A DNA stretch of 64,000 nt, from NCBI RefSeq assembly GCF_900109345.1, contig NZ_FNZN01000006.1, forward strand, positions 62,001 to 126,000, given 5' to 3'. The first letter of the stretch is position 1, and every line of letters starts with the position of its first letter. Of this stretch, positions 1 through 8,360 are shown piece by piece. Both the position numbers and the translations under genes were made by a program. The notes beneath the pieces are model-generated. The model was not told the DNA's origin, made no database searches, and saw only the letters and a list, made by a program, of their open reading frames with translations. The DNA is from Maribacter orientalis. GTDB lineage: Bacteria > Bacteroidota > Bacteroidia > Flavobacteriales > Flavobacteriaceae.

Positions 1-999
1 GTTAATCTATTGATCAATAAAAATGAAAAGGTTCTAATTGGTATCGCCAGTATTCTTGCAATAGGATATGGTCTGGATTACTTTGACGTTTTTTCGGTGA
101 AAGAATTTTTCGCGCCTGTCTTTCATGCACTATATGCGTATCCGGCAACAGTGTTGATTCCAATTGCTTTGGCTGTAGGTATCTATTATGTGAATTATCG
201 GTTTTTAAAGGATAAAATTTATTTAGACGCCACCTTAAAGGCGAAAAGGGTAGAGGCCAATACCTCAGATTTGACGTGGACTAAGCGTTTTGGGGAAATG
301 GGATCCTTTTTACAGCTCGATTTAAAAATGATTTGGCGTAATAAACGAACCAAGTCACAAGTCTTTATTTCTTTGCTTTTTGTTTTTTATGGATTACTGT
401 TTTATACGGTTGACGTTTATAGTAGTATGGTGCCGATGAAAGCCTTTGTTGGTGTTTTTATGACAGGCATTTTCTTAAGTAATTTCGGGCAGTTTATTCC
501 TGCTTGGGATAGTAGCTATTACAGTATGATGATGTCTCAGAACATACCTATGCGTAAGTACCTAGAGTCAAAAGTAATCTTGATTACCGTTAGTGTAGTA
601 TTTATGTTTCTATTGACTATACCCTATGTATACTTTGGATGGGAGGCATTGGCCATTAATTTTGGGTGTGCGATGTATAATTTAGGAGTAAATATACCGG
701 TCATTTTATATTTCGGGTCTTTCAATAAAAAACGAATCGAATTAGATCAGAGTCCGTTTGGGAATATGCAAGGCACAAGCGCTACCCAATTTCTAATTAT
801 GCTGCCTGTTTTGGTAGTTCCGATTGTACTATTCTCCATATTTTATTACGTGTTTAACTTACAAGTAGCGGTAATTGCACTGTCCGTCTTAGGGGTTATC
901 GGTTTTGCGATGAAGAATTACTTGTTGAACTTAATTACAGAACAATACAAAAGAAAAAAATATGGAATGATTGCCGGCTTCAAGGAAAAGGCAAGTTAA
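1..999 (+). CDS. DUF5687-type ABC transporter permease, 5' end cut by window
   Basis: The reading frame is open from base 1; the TTG at 10 is just an internal codon, so the true start lies upstream. The visible 333 residues hold about eight hydrophobic helices separated by short basic loops, the last ending in a Lys-rich cytoplasmic tail. This matches the C-terminal two thirds of the DUF5687 membrane proteins of Bacteroidota (usually close to 490 aa), which sit beside an ATPase. The ATPase gene follows after 53 bp, so the two probably form one ABC exporter of unknown substrate in the inner membrane. The family call is from memory of sequence style; the membrane nature is seen directly. Confidence 0.75.
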   Translation, partial: VNLLINKNEKVLIGIASILAIGYGLDYFDVFSVKEFFAPVFHALYAYPATVLIPIALAVGIYYVNYRFLKDKIYLDATLKAKRVEANTSDLTWTKRFGEMGSFLQLDLKMIWRNKRTKSQVFISLLFVFYGLLFYTVDVYSSMVPMKAFVGVFMTGIFLSNFGQFIPAWDSSYYSMMMSQNIPMRKYLESKVILITVSVVFMFLLTIPYVYFGWEALAINFGCAMYNLGVNIPVILYFGSFNKKRIELDQSPFGNMQGTSATQFLIMLPVLVVPIVLFSIFYYVFNLQVAVIALSVLGVIGFAMKNYLLNLITEQYKRKKYGMIAGFKEKAS

Positions 1000-1052
1000 A
1001 AGAGTAGTACTCAGCTAATTGTTTTTATAATTACAAATTCGAATATTCAGAT

Positions 1053-1748
1053 ATGATTACAATAGAAAATTTATCTAAAAAATACGGTTCTCAAATAGTT
1101 TTAAATATTGGAGAATTAACAATTCCTACAGGACAAAGTTTTGGTTTAGTGGGTAATAATGGTGCGGGTAAAACGACCCTTTTTAGTCTTCTACTCGATT
1201 TAATTCAGCCTACAACGGGTCATATTATTAATAATGAAGTTCAAGTGAACACCAGCGAGGAATGGAAACCATATACTTCCTCTTTTATTGATGAAACGTT
1301 TTTGATTGGGTATTTGACTCCCGAAGAGTATTTCTACTTCATTGGTGACTTACGTGGGCAAAACAAAGCAGATGTAGATGCTTTATTGGCTTCTTATCAA
1401 GATTTTTTCCATGGAGAGATTTTAGGACAGAAAAAGTACCTAAGAGATTTATCTAAAGGAAACCAGAAAAAAGCGGGTATCGTAGCTTCTTTTATTGGAA
1501 ATCCTAAAGTGGTTATTTTAGATGAACCTTTCGCTAATTTAGATCCAACTACGCAAATACGTTTAAAGCAAATAATTAAGCAGCTAGCAGAAAAACAAGA
1601 TGTTACCGTATTGGTTTCTAGTCACGATCTTATTCATGTAACAGAAGTATGTGAACGTATTGTAGTTTTAAATAAGGGAGAGGTAGTAAAGGATATTCAA
1701 ACTTCTACAGAAACATTAAAAGAATTAGAGGTGTTTTTTGCAGGGTAA
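1053..1748 (+). CDS. ABC transporter ATP-binding protein
   Basis: 231 aa, the nucleotide-binding subunit of the exporter whose permease lies just upstream. Walker A is GNNGAGKT (about residues 34-41), the signature is a divergent LSKGNQKK (canonical LSGGQ), Walker B is VVILDEPF followed by a D-loop NLDP, and the switch histidine is in SSHDL. Length is typical of single-domain ABC2-type ATPases. It would hydrolyse ATP at the inner face of the cytoplasmic membrane. The substrate cannot be read from the sequence. A strong terminator follows, so it ends the operon. Confidence 0.9.
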   Translation: MITIENLSKKYGSQIVLNIGELTIPTGQSFGLVGNNGAGKTTLFSLLLDLIQPTTGHIINNEVQVNTSEEWKPYTSSFIDETFLIGYLTPEEYFYFIGDLRGQNKADVDALLASYQDFFHGEILGQKKYLRDLSKGNQKKAGIVASFIGNPKVVILDEPFANLDPTTQIRLKQIIKQLAEKQDVTVLVSSHDLIHVTEVCERIVVLNKGEVVKDIQTSTETLKELEVFFAG

Positions 1749-1813
1749 ATGCATTGATAGGTAAAATAATACTATAGTTCATCGAGAAATCACATTTTCA
1801 TTCATAAATCAAG

Positions 1814-1839
1814 AAACCGACCATCTGGTCGGTTTTTTT
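1814..1839 (+). terminator. Intrinsic terminator of the ABC exporter operon
   Basis: A perfect 8-bp stem (AACCGACC at 1815-1822, GGTCGGTT at 1827-1834) with loop ATCT is followed by a T-run. The same 8-bp stem recurs in the terminator at 23025-23062. Confidence 0.85.
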
Positions 1840-1933
1840 GTAACATAAAATATTCAAACATCTTTAAATGACGATGAATTTAAAATTGTATCGATTATCG
1901 TTAAATATTTTAATTATTAACACTGGTTTAGAA

Positions 1934-1963
1934 TTGAAACAAACTACATAGTCGGTATTTGTG
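1934..1963 (+). promoter_or_regulatory. Possible Bacteroidota-type promoter for sprE/porW
   Basis: TTG at 1934-1936, 19 nt spacer, then TATTTGTG at 1956-1963 (one mismatch to TAnnTTTG). It would give a leader of about 110 nt before the start at 2080. Confidence 0.3.
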
Positions 1964-2079
1964 AGATGTGAAAGCCTGTTTTACTGTATAATACTTAAAA
2001 ATAAAAACACGTTTTACCGATGAACCGTATAATAATATGGCTGTTTTTAAGTTAAACATACATACGTAGATCATCTATT

Positions 2080-4635
2080 TTGAACCTTAGAAAAAAACTT
2101 ATTTTATCCGGTGTTTTGGCCAGCATGCTCTTTAATGCATGTTCTACCAAAAAAGATGCCTTAATAAATCGCAAATGGCATGCGTTGAATACCAAATACA
2201 ACACCTTGTATAACGGTAATATTGCCTTTGAAGAAGGCCGTAACACCTTAAATGACACCTACCAAGACGATTATTTTGAAGTTTTGCCGGTAGAACGTTT
2301 ACAAGTCAGCGGAGAGATAAAACTTGATTCAGAAGACAATAACCCTAATTTTCTTATTGCAGAAGAAAAAGCTACTAAGGCCATTCAGCGCCATAGTATG
2401 GATATTAAGGATGAGGAACGAAACCCTGAAATAGATGAAGCTTTTCTTCTCTTAGGTAAAGCACGTTATTTTGACGAGCGTTATATTCCTGCATTAGAAT
2501 CATTTAATTACATCTTAAATAAATATTCAGAAAGCGATAAACTAAACGAAGCCAATATTTGGCGAGAAAAAGTGAACATCCGTTTAGAAAATGAAGATTT
2601 AGCAATAAAAAATCTTAAACGTTTAATGAAGTTCGAGCAATTAAAGGATCAAGAGTATGCTGATGCAAGAGCGATGATGGCTCAAGCTTTTATTAATCTT
2701 AATGCGCCAGATACAGCAGTTCAAAACCTAAAAATCGCATCGCATTACACTAAAAAGAATCCTGAAAAGGGAAGGTATTACTATATCATTGGGCAGCTTT
2801 ATAATCAATTAGGCTATAAAGACAGCGCTAATTATGCATTTGATAAGGTCATTGATTTAAATAGGAAATCGCCAAGAGTCTACATGATTAATGCTGAGAT
2901 TCAAAAATTAAGGAATACCAAAATTACAAACGAGAACAAGGAAGAGGTTTTAGAGTACTTGACTGAAATGGAATTGAATAGGGAGAATAGACCCTTTTTA
3001 GATAATATTTTCAGACAGTTGGCAGAATTTCATTTAGAGCAAGAATCAGATAGTTTGGCGTTGGTTTATTTCAATAAATCGCTTAGGGCTACACAGAATA
3101 AACCAAAATTGAATGCCCTCAATTATGAGAATTTGGCTGAGTATAATTTTGATGAAAGTATTTACAAGTCGGCAGGGGCATATTATGATAGTGTACTTAC
3201 CAATCTTGATGATAATACAAAAAAGTTCCGTTCCGTTAAAAGGAAACGTGATAACTTGGAAGATGTAATAAAATATGAAGATATTGTTCAATATGCAGAT
3301 AGTGTCATAACACTATATAAAATGCCTAAAGATGAGCAATTGGCTTATTTTGGAAAGTATATTGAAAACTTGCAGAAAGAGAAAGAAGCAGCCGAGAAAA
3401 AGGAAAAAGATAGAATTACTGATGGTTTCGCCGCCTTTAATAAAAGTAAGGGGGGTAAGGAAAATAAAGGGAAGTTCTACTTTTATAATATTACCAGTTT
3501 AGGCTACGGACAAAACGATTTTAAGAATAAATGGGGTAACCGTGAGTTAACTGATGATTGGCGTTGGTCAGACAAATCTAGAGTGAATGTTATAGATGAT
3601 ATTGCCCAAAATACCACTGGCATAACTGATAGTTTACGTACGATTGGCGATGACGAAAAATTTTCTCTCGAATATTATATGGATCGCTTACCAACTGATG
3701 TAACGGTAATCGATAGCCTAAAGACGGAGCGTAATTTTGCTAATTATCAATTAGGATTGATTTATAAAGAGAAGTTTAACGAAAATTTATTGGCAGCAGG
3801 TAAGCTAGAAGATGTGTTATCTTCGAATGCCGAAGAACGATTGATTCTACCCTCTAAATACAATCTATATAAGATTTATGAAGAGGTCGACAGTCCGTTA
3901 AAAAATGCAATGAAGAATGATATCATTACAAATCATTCAGATTCTAGGTATGCTGAGATTTTATTGAATCCGCAAGCGGTATTGGCCGATAATTCCGATA
4001 GTCCTGAAAAGCGATATGAAAATTTATTCAAAAAATTTAAGGACCAGCAATTTTTACAGGTGATTACAGGCGCCGAGGAGAACATCAATAGATTTACAGG
4101 AGATCCAATTGTTCCTAAGTTTGAAATGTTGAAGGCAAATGCCATTGGTAGGCTTCAGGGTTTCGAACTGTTTAAAGAAGCACTTAATTATGTTGCATTA
4201 ACGTATCCGAATAATCCGGAAGGCAAAAAGGCAGAGCAAATGGTAGCGGAGCAGTTACCTAAATTAGAGCCTAAAGAATTTTCTCCAGAAACAGATTCTA
4301 AAGGAACATCTAATTGGAAAGTAGTTTTTCCTTTCAAAAGAAACAATAACGAAAAGGCTTTAAAATTGATGGAATTATTAGAAAAGTCCATCGAGGATCT
4401 TCGTTATAAAAACAGCGTTTCTAAAGATATTTACAATCTTGAAGATCAGTTTGTGGTAGTACATGGCTTTAAATCAAAAGATTTTGCACTTGGCTATGCT
4501 GAGCTTCTAAAAAACAATAAGGATTACCGAGTTGCTGATGAGAATTTTGTAGTTTTATCCGAGAACTATAAGATTATACAGGTACATAAGAATATAATCG
4601 ATTATAGAAATACGCTTTTAACCCCAAAACCGTGA
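2080..4635 (+). CDS. sprE: SprE/PorW-type gliding motility and type IX secretion lipoprotein
   Basis: 851 aa. The N-terminus has a lipoprotein signal peptide with lipobox FNAC (Cys21), then long helical TPR-like repeats through about residue 400, a Lys/Glu-rich linker near 430, and a C-terminal region ending in a SPOR-like segment. This is the layout of SprE of Flavobacterium johnsoniae and PorW of Porphyromonas gingivalis, periplasmic lipoproteins required for type IX secretion and gliding. The start is a TTG at 2080; the next in-frame ATG would remove most of the signal peptide, so TTG is preferred. A bactofilin gene begins 3 bp after the stop. Confidence 0.85.
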   Translation: MNLRKKLILSGVLASMLFNACSTKKDALINRKWHALNTKYNTLYNGNIAFEEGRNTLNDTYQDDYFEVLPVERLQVSGEIKLDSEDNNPNFLIAEEKATKAIQRHSMDIKDEERNPEIDEAFLLLGKARYFDERYIPALESFNYILNKYSESDKLNEANIWREKVNIRLENEDLAIKNLKRLMKFEQLKDQEYADARAMMAQAFINLNAPDTAVQNLKIASHYTKKNPEKGRYYYIIGQLYNQLGYKDSANYAFDKVIDLNRKSPRVYMINAEIQKLRNTKITNENKEEVLEYLTEMELNRENRPFLDNIFRQLAEFHLEQESDSLALVYFNKSLRATQNKPKLNALNYENLAEYNFDESIYKSAGAYYDSVLTNLDDNTKKFRSVKRKRDNLEDVIKYEDIVQYADSVITLYKMPKDEQLAYFGKYIENLQKEKEAAEKKEKDRITDGFAAFNKSKGGKENKGKFYFYNITSLGYGQNDFKNKWGNRELTDDWRWSDKSRVNVIDDIAQNTTGITDSLRTIGDDEKFSLEYYMDRLPTDVTVIDSLKTERNFANYQLGLIYKEKFNENLLAAGKLEDVLSSNAEERLILPSKYNLYKIYEEVDSPLKNAMKNDIITNHSDSRYAEILLNPQAVLADNSDSPEKRYENLFKKFKDQQFLQVITGAEENINRFTGDPIVPKFEMLKANAIGRLQGFELFKEALNYVALTYPNNPEGKKAEQMVAEQLPKLEPKEFSPETDSKGTSNWKVVFPFKRNNNEKALKLMELLEKSIEDLRYKNSVSKDIYNLEDQFVVVHGFKSKDFALGYAELLKNNKDYRVADENFVVLSENYKIIQVHKNIIDYRNTLLTPKP

Positions 4636-4638
4636 ACA

Positions 4639-5064
4639 ATGTTTTCAGACAGACAAAAACCTAAGGCTATGAATGAAATAGGAGGACAACCCAACAGAAT
4701 TGAAAAGAATACCAAGATAAAAGGAGATATAATTTCCGAAGCAGATTTTCGTATCGATGGTAAATTAGATGGAAATGTAAAAACATCTGGTAAAGTAGTT
4801 ATTGGTAAAGATGGCTATATACATGGTAAAGTAGAATGTGTCAATGCAGATATTGAAGGTAGCTTCAATGGTGAGCTTTTAGTATCTGACCTATTATCTT
4901 TAAAGGCATCTGCAGTTATCGAAGGTACGGTAACCGTTAGTAAATTAGCTGTTGAACCAGGTGCGACCTTCAACGCTTCATGTACAATGGGTGGTAAGAA
5001 AGGCTCGGGCAACACAGCAGGATTTAAATCATCAAACAGTAATGAAACCGCAAAAGCCTCGTGA
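4639..5064 (+). CDS. Bactofilin (polymer-forming cytoskeletal protein)
   Basis: 141 aa. The central 90 residues show the short, Gly/Val-rich repeating pattern of the bactofilin right-handed beta-helix (for example IKGDIISEADFRIDGKLDG), with disordered Ser/Asn/Gly-rich ends. Bactofilins assemble into nucleotide-free filaments that act as scaffolds for envelope proteins. The gene starts 3 bp after sprE and overlaps the atpZ start by 23 bp, so it is cotranscribed with both. The precise role is not shown by the sequence. Confidence 0.9.
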   Translation: MFSDRQKPKAMNEIGGQPNRIEKNTKIKGDIISEADFRIDGKLDGNVKTSGKVVIGKDGYIHGKVECVNADIEGSFNGELLVSDLLSLKASAVIEGTVTVSKLAVEPGATFNASCTMGGKKGSGNTAGFKSSNSNETAKAS

Positions 5065-5269
5065 TGACAAGTCCGAACTTTTAAGAACAGCTGCTAGCTT
5101 ATCAGGTATTGCCATTCAAATGGGTGCTACGATTTTCTTGGGCAATCTTTTAGGGGAATGGTTAGATGTTAAGTTCGAAAAAACATATTTAGAAGATACA
5201 GTTACTTTACTTGCCGTATTTTTGTCCATATATCTGGTCATTAAAAAAGTAATGACCTTAAATAAATAA
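5042..5269 (+). CDS. atpZ: AtpZ/AtpI-family F0F1 ATPase accessory membrane protein
   Basis: 75 aa if started at the ATG at 5042; a longer frame from 4952 only reads through the bactofilin gene. A basic cytoplasmic N-terminus is followed by two hydrophobic helices (about 25-45 and 52-70) joined by a short polar turn, with the motif SGIAIQMGATIFLGNLLGEW typical of AtpZ. These proteins lie ahead of ATP synthase operons and are thought to help c-ring assembly or Mg2+/Ca2+ uptake. The 23-bp overlap with the bactofilin gene suggests translational coupling. Confidence 0.85.
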   Translation: MKPQKPRDDKSELLRTAASLSGIAIQMGATIFLGNLLGEWLDVKFEKTYLEDTVTLLAVFLSIYLVIKKVMTLNK

Positions 5270-5275
5270 GGACAA

Positions 5276-5674
5276 TTGCTTAAAAATATTCTCATAATAA
5301 TAGTCGTGTTCCTTTTCGTGGGCACGACTTCTTATTTTTCCCATCTTTTTCTTTTAGAGGAAGAACATCAATTGTTTATTCCACTTCTTAAGAAAGCATA
5401 TCTATTTCATTTTAGTTTTTCCCTTATTTTACTACTAACGTTTGTCATTCTTGCTCAATATGATAAGTATTTTGTGCAATTAGGATTTATATATATGGGA
5501 CTGTTGGTTTTTAAGATTGTGGTTTTCGCAGTCCTCTTTTATCCACAACTTTTAGGAGAGAATTTGTTGTCCAGTTTTTACAGGGCTTCTCTATTAATTC
5601 CTGTTATTGTATTTTTGCTGCTTGAAGTGATTTTCATTTCAAAAATAATGCGAGGCAAAAAAGCTAAAATTTAA
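5276..5674 (+). CDS. Four-helix membrane protein in the atpI position
   Basis: 132 aa, four predicted transmembrane helices (about 3-22, 43-62, 68-90 and 104-125), basic C-terminus. It lies between atpZ and atpB, where many bacteria carry atpI, and resembles the small flavobacterial proteins annotated as DUF6168; I cannot confirm homology to AtpI. The only start compatible with the first helix is a TTG at 5276, preceded by AAGGA. It probably assists ATP synthase assembly, inferred only from position. It ends before a separate atpB promoter, so it may belong to the sprE transcript. Confidence 0.65.
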   Translation: MLKNILIIIVVFLFVGTTSYFSHLFLLEEEHQLFIPLLKKAYLFHFSFSLILLLTFVILAQYDKYFVQLGFIYMGLLVFKIVVFAVLFYPQLLGENLLSSFYRASLLIPVIVFLLLEVIFISKIMRGKKAKI

Positions 5675-5683
5675 AGCTCTAAA

Positions 5684-5716
5684 TTTGCGTAGATTAGGTT
5701 AATATAACTACTTTTG
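5684..5716 (+). promoter_or_regulatory. Promoter for the atpBEFHAG operon
   Basis: TTTG at 5684-5687, a 21-nt spacer and an exact TAnnTTTG box (TACTTTTG) at 5709-5716. The leader to the atpB start would be about 35 nt. This is the best full promoter match in the window. Confidence 0.6.
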
Positions 5717-5754
5717 CGCAAAATTTCAAGAGCTTAATTTTTGAAAAAGATATA

Positions 5755-6930
5755 ATGAAGAAAGTTTCAGAAACATTGAAAACGGCAGCACTACTTTTCG
5801 TAATATGTTTTTCCTTACAAGGATTTGCATCGTCTGACGAGGATCAAAACCTTTCGGTAGACACTAAAGATGAGGTAGATGCTTACATTACGCATCACAT
5901 TAAAGATGCTCATGACTTTCATTTATTTTCGTATACCTCTAATGGTGAGCGTAAACATGTTGGTTTCCCATTACCTGTAATCGTATGGTCAAGTAATGGT
6001 CTTGCAACGTTTATGTCTTCTGCTTTTCATCATGATGATGATGGTAAGGTAGTCGTTGAGCGTAATGGTTCAAGTTTTGTAAAACTTCACAGTAAGATTT
6101 ATGAATTGGAGGCTGGTGCTTCTCAAGTTGAATTCGACGAAACACATCACGCTACAAATGCACATAAAGTATTAGATTTTTCTATTACTAAAAGTGTAAT
6201 GGGTATCTTATTGGTGGGTCTTTTTATGTTGATTGTTTTTAGTTCTTTGGCAAAACAGTATACAAGCAAGAAAGTGCCAACTGGTTTTGGTCGAGTTTTA
6301 GAACCATTGGTTATATATGTTAGAGATGAAATTGCACGTCCAAATATTGGGGAGAAGAAATATAGAAAATTCACTGGTTACCTGTTAACGGTATTCTTTT
6401 TTATCTGGATTTTGAACTTATTAGGATTAACGCCTTTTGGATTTAATGTAACAGGACAACTTGCAGTAACGGCTGCTTTGGCAATCTTTACCTTAATTAT
6501 ATATACCGTTAGTGGAAATAAAGATTATTGGATGCACATACTTTGGATGCCTGGAGTACCTGTATTGATTAGGCCAGTTTTGGCTATTATTGAATTAGCG
6601 GGAGCATTTATTATAAAGCCATTTTCATTGTTGGTGCGTTTGTTTGCAAACATTTCAGCAGGACATATTGTAGTGATGAGTTTAATTGCAATTATGTTCA
6701 CCTTAAAAAATAGTTTAGGTGTTGTTGGCGCAACAGGTCTTTCTTTAGTGTTATCATTTTTCATCACTTTAATTGAAGTATTGGTTGCGTTCTTACAGGC
6801 ATACATATTTACCATGTTATCGGCATTATTTATAGGCATGGCAGTTGCAGAGCACGATCATGAACATGAGCATGATGCGCAAGGTCATGAATTGCCAGAT
6901 ACCGAAGATGTAAGAGGAGATTTTATTTAA
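5755..6930 (+). CDS. atpB: ATP synthase F0 subunit a
   Basis: 391 aa, longer than the E. coli subunit. It starts with a signal peptide and about 115 periplasmic residues before the first core helix (about 148-166), as is usual for Bacteroidota. The core carries the essential arginine in LLVRLFANISAGH (Arg295), the stator residue that faces the c-ring carboxylate, in a run of five or more helices. The protein couples proton entry and exit to c-ring rotation. Both ends are His-rich: THHIKDAHDFH near residue 47 and EHDHEHEHDAQGH near the C-terminus. First gene of the operon. Confidence 0.97.
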   Translation: MKKVSETLKTAALLFVICFSLQGFASSDEDQNLSVDTKDEVDAYITHHIKDAHDFHLFSYTSNGERKHVGFPLPVIVWSSNGLATFMSSAFHHDDDGKVVVERNGSSFVKLHSKIYELEAGASQVEFDETHHATNAHKVLDFSITKSVMGILLVGLFMLIVFSSLAKQYTSKKVPTGFGRVLEPLVIYVRDEIARPNIGEKKYRKFTGYLLTVFFFIWILNLLGLTPFGFNVTGQLAVTAALAIFTLIIYTVSGNKDYWMHILWMPGVPVLIRPVLAIIELAGAFIIKPFSLLVRLFANISAGHIVVMSLIAIMFTLKNSLGVVGATGLSLVLSFFITLIEVLVAFLQAYIFTMLSALFIGMAVAEHDHEHEHDAQGHELPDTEDVRGDFI

Positions 6931-6950
6931 CGAGAGTTTTTTTAATTTAA

Positions 6951-7163
<213 letters not shown>

Positions 7164-7177
7164 GAACACAAAAACCA

Positions 7178-7219
7178 AAAAACATTTTCCTGTAACGGTT
7201 GGTTGCAGGAAATGTTTTT
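7178..7219 (+). terminator. Terminator-like hairpin between atpE and atpF
   Basis: Left arm 7178-7192 and right arm 7206-7219 pair over 14 bp with one bulged T, loop of 13 nt; the right arm ends in five Ts followed by AATT. It lies inside the operon, so it could act as a partial terminator or as a 3' stabiliser of an atpB-atpE mRNA. Confidence 0.6.
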
Positions 7220-7251
7220 AATTATTGATTTAGTATTTAAAAAATTAGGAT

Positions 7252-7752
7252 ATGGAAGTTTTAATTAACGATTTTTCACCAGGTTTGTTCGTTGTACAGA
7301 CCATACTATTACTAGGTTTGATTTTCTTATTGGTAAAATTTGCATGGAAGCCAATATTAACTTCTTTGAATGAAAGAGAGTCTGGAATTAAAGATGCTTT
7401 GGCCGCTGCTGATAAAGCTCGTACTGATATGCAAAATTTGCAGGCAGACAATGAAAAAATGCTTCAAGAGGCACGTGCTGAGCGTGAGTCTATGTTAAAA
7501 GAAGCGCGTGAAATCAAAGAAAAAATGATTTCTGATTCTAAAGAACTAGCTAAAGTAGAAGGTGATAAAATGTTAAAACAGGCACAAGTGGCAATAGAAA
7601 GTGAAAAGAAAGCAGCTGTGGCAGACATTAAAAATCAAGTGGCAGAATTATCTGTTGCTATTGCTGAGAAGGTCATAAAAGAAGAGTTGTCTAGTAGCGA
7701 AAAGCAATTGAAGTTAGTAGATTCATTGTTGAGCGATTTAAAACTTAACTAA
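7252..7752 (+). CDS. atpF: ATP synthase F0 subunit b
   Basis: 166 aa. One N-terminal transmembrane helix (about 10-30) ends in FAWKPI, the usual membrane-exit motif of subunit b, followed by a long charged helix rich in Ala, Glu and Lys that forms the dimeric peripheral stalk. It links subunit a to alpha/delta and resists rotation. Length and gene order (after c, before delta) are typical. It starts at ATG 7252, 32 bp after the hairpin that follows atpE, and ends 8 bp before atpH. Confidence 0.96.
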   Translation: MEVLINDFSPGLFVVQTILLLGLIFLLVKFAWKPILTSLNERESGIKDALAAADKARTDMQNLQADNEKMLQEARAERESMLKEAREIKEKMISDSKELAKVEGDKMLKQAQVAIESEKKAAVADIKNQVAELSVAIAEKVIKEELSSSEKQLKLVDSLLSDLKLN

Positions 7753-7760
7753 GGTATATA

Positions 7761-8300
7761 ATGAGCGAATCAAGAGCAGCATTACGTTATGCAAAGGCAA
7801 TATTGGATATGGCCAAGGAAAAGAAAGCCTTGACTGCTGTTGAAAAAGACATGCGTTCAATCACAGCTACTATTTCCGATAGTAAAGAGTTGAGAGATGT
7901 TCTTGCTAGTCCCGTAGTATCTGGTGTTTCTAAAAGGAATGCACTAGCAGAAATCTTTATGGGTAGCGATGCTATAACAGAGGGTTCAATTAGTATGTTA
8001 GTTGATAACAAGCGTATTGGAATGCTGAACGAGGTAGCATTAAAATATATTATTCTTAATGAGCAATTGAAAGGAAAAGGCGTAGCTTACGTAACTACTG
8101 CAGTACCTTTAAATGCTGAAATGGAGAAAAAGGTATTAAAGCAAGTTGCTACTATTACTGGTGACGAAGTAACCATTGAGAATAAAATTGATGAAAGCAT
8201 CATAGGTGGATTCATTTTAAGAATAGGTGATTTACAATATGATGCGAGTATCGCCAATAAGCTAAATAATATTAAAAGAGAATTTTCGAATAGTCTATAA
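7761..8300 (+). CDS. atpH: ATP synthase F1 subunit delta
   Basis: 179 aa, usual length for the OSCP/delta family. N-terminal helical domain (RYAKAILDMAKEK at about 9-21) and the conserved C-terminal segment IDESIIGGFILRIGD, which is the family hallmark. The protein joins the b stalk to the top of the alpha3beta3 head. It is separated by 8 bp from atpF. A 60-bp gap with an imperfect hairpin precedes atpA. Confidence 0.96.
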   Translation: MSESRAALRYAKAILDMAKEKKALTAVEKDMRSITATISDSKELRDVLASPVVSGVSKRNALAEIFMGSDAITEGSISMLVDNKRIGMLNEVALKYIILNEQLKGKGVAYVTTAVPLNAEMEKKVLKQVATITGDEVTIENKIDESIIGGFILRIGDLQYDASIANKLNNIKREFSNSL

Positions 8301-8305
8301 TAACT

Positions 8306-8343
8306 ATATAAGGCTAAGGATGTTTTCATCCACCGCCTAATAT
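8306..8343 (+). promoter_or_regulatory. Intergenic hairpin between atpH and atpA
   Basis: Nested pairing: ATAT/ATAT (8306-8309 with 8340-8343), AGGC/GCCT (8311-8314 with 8335-8338) and GGATG/CATCC (8318-8322 with 8327-8331) around a TTTT loop, with a 1x1 and a 3x3 internal mismatch. No T-run follows, so it is more likely an mRNA processing or stability element than a terminator. Confidence 0.45.
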
Positions 8344-8360
8344 CTTATATCTAATTAAAA

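Larger units (their letters stand above)
1749..2079. other. 331-bp intergenic region before sprE/porW
   Basis: Apart from the terminator at 1814-1839 and a weak promoter at 1934-1963 this is AT-rich DNA with no ORF or RNA gene that I can support. Confidence 0.6.

Noticed and set aside
4952..5041. N-terminal extension of AtpZ to 105 aa
   Set aside because: It is the bactofilin coding sequence read in another frame; the AtpZ family starts at about the ATG at 5042.
6525..6839. 104-codon minus-strand ORF inside atpB
   Set aside because: Antisense shadow of a highly conserved gene with no promoter or terminator.
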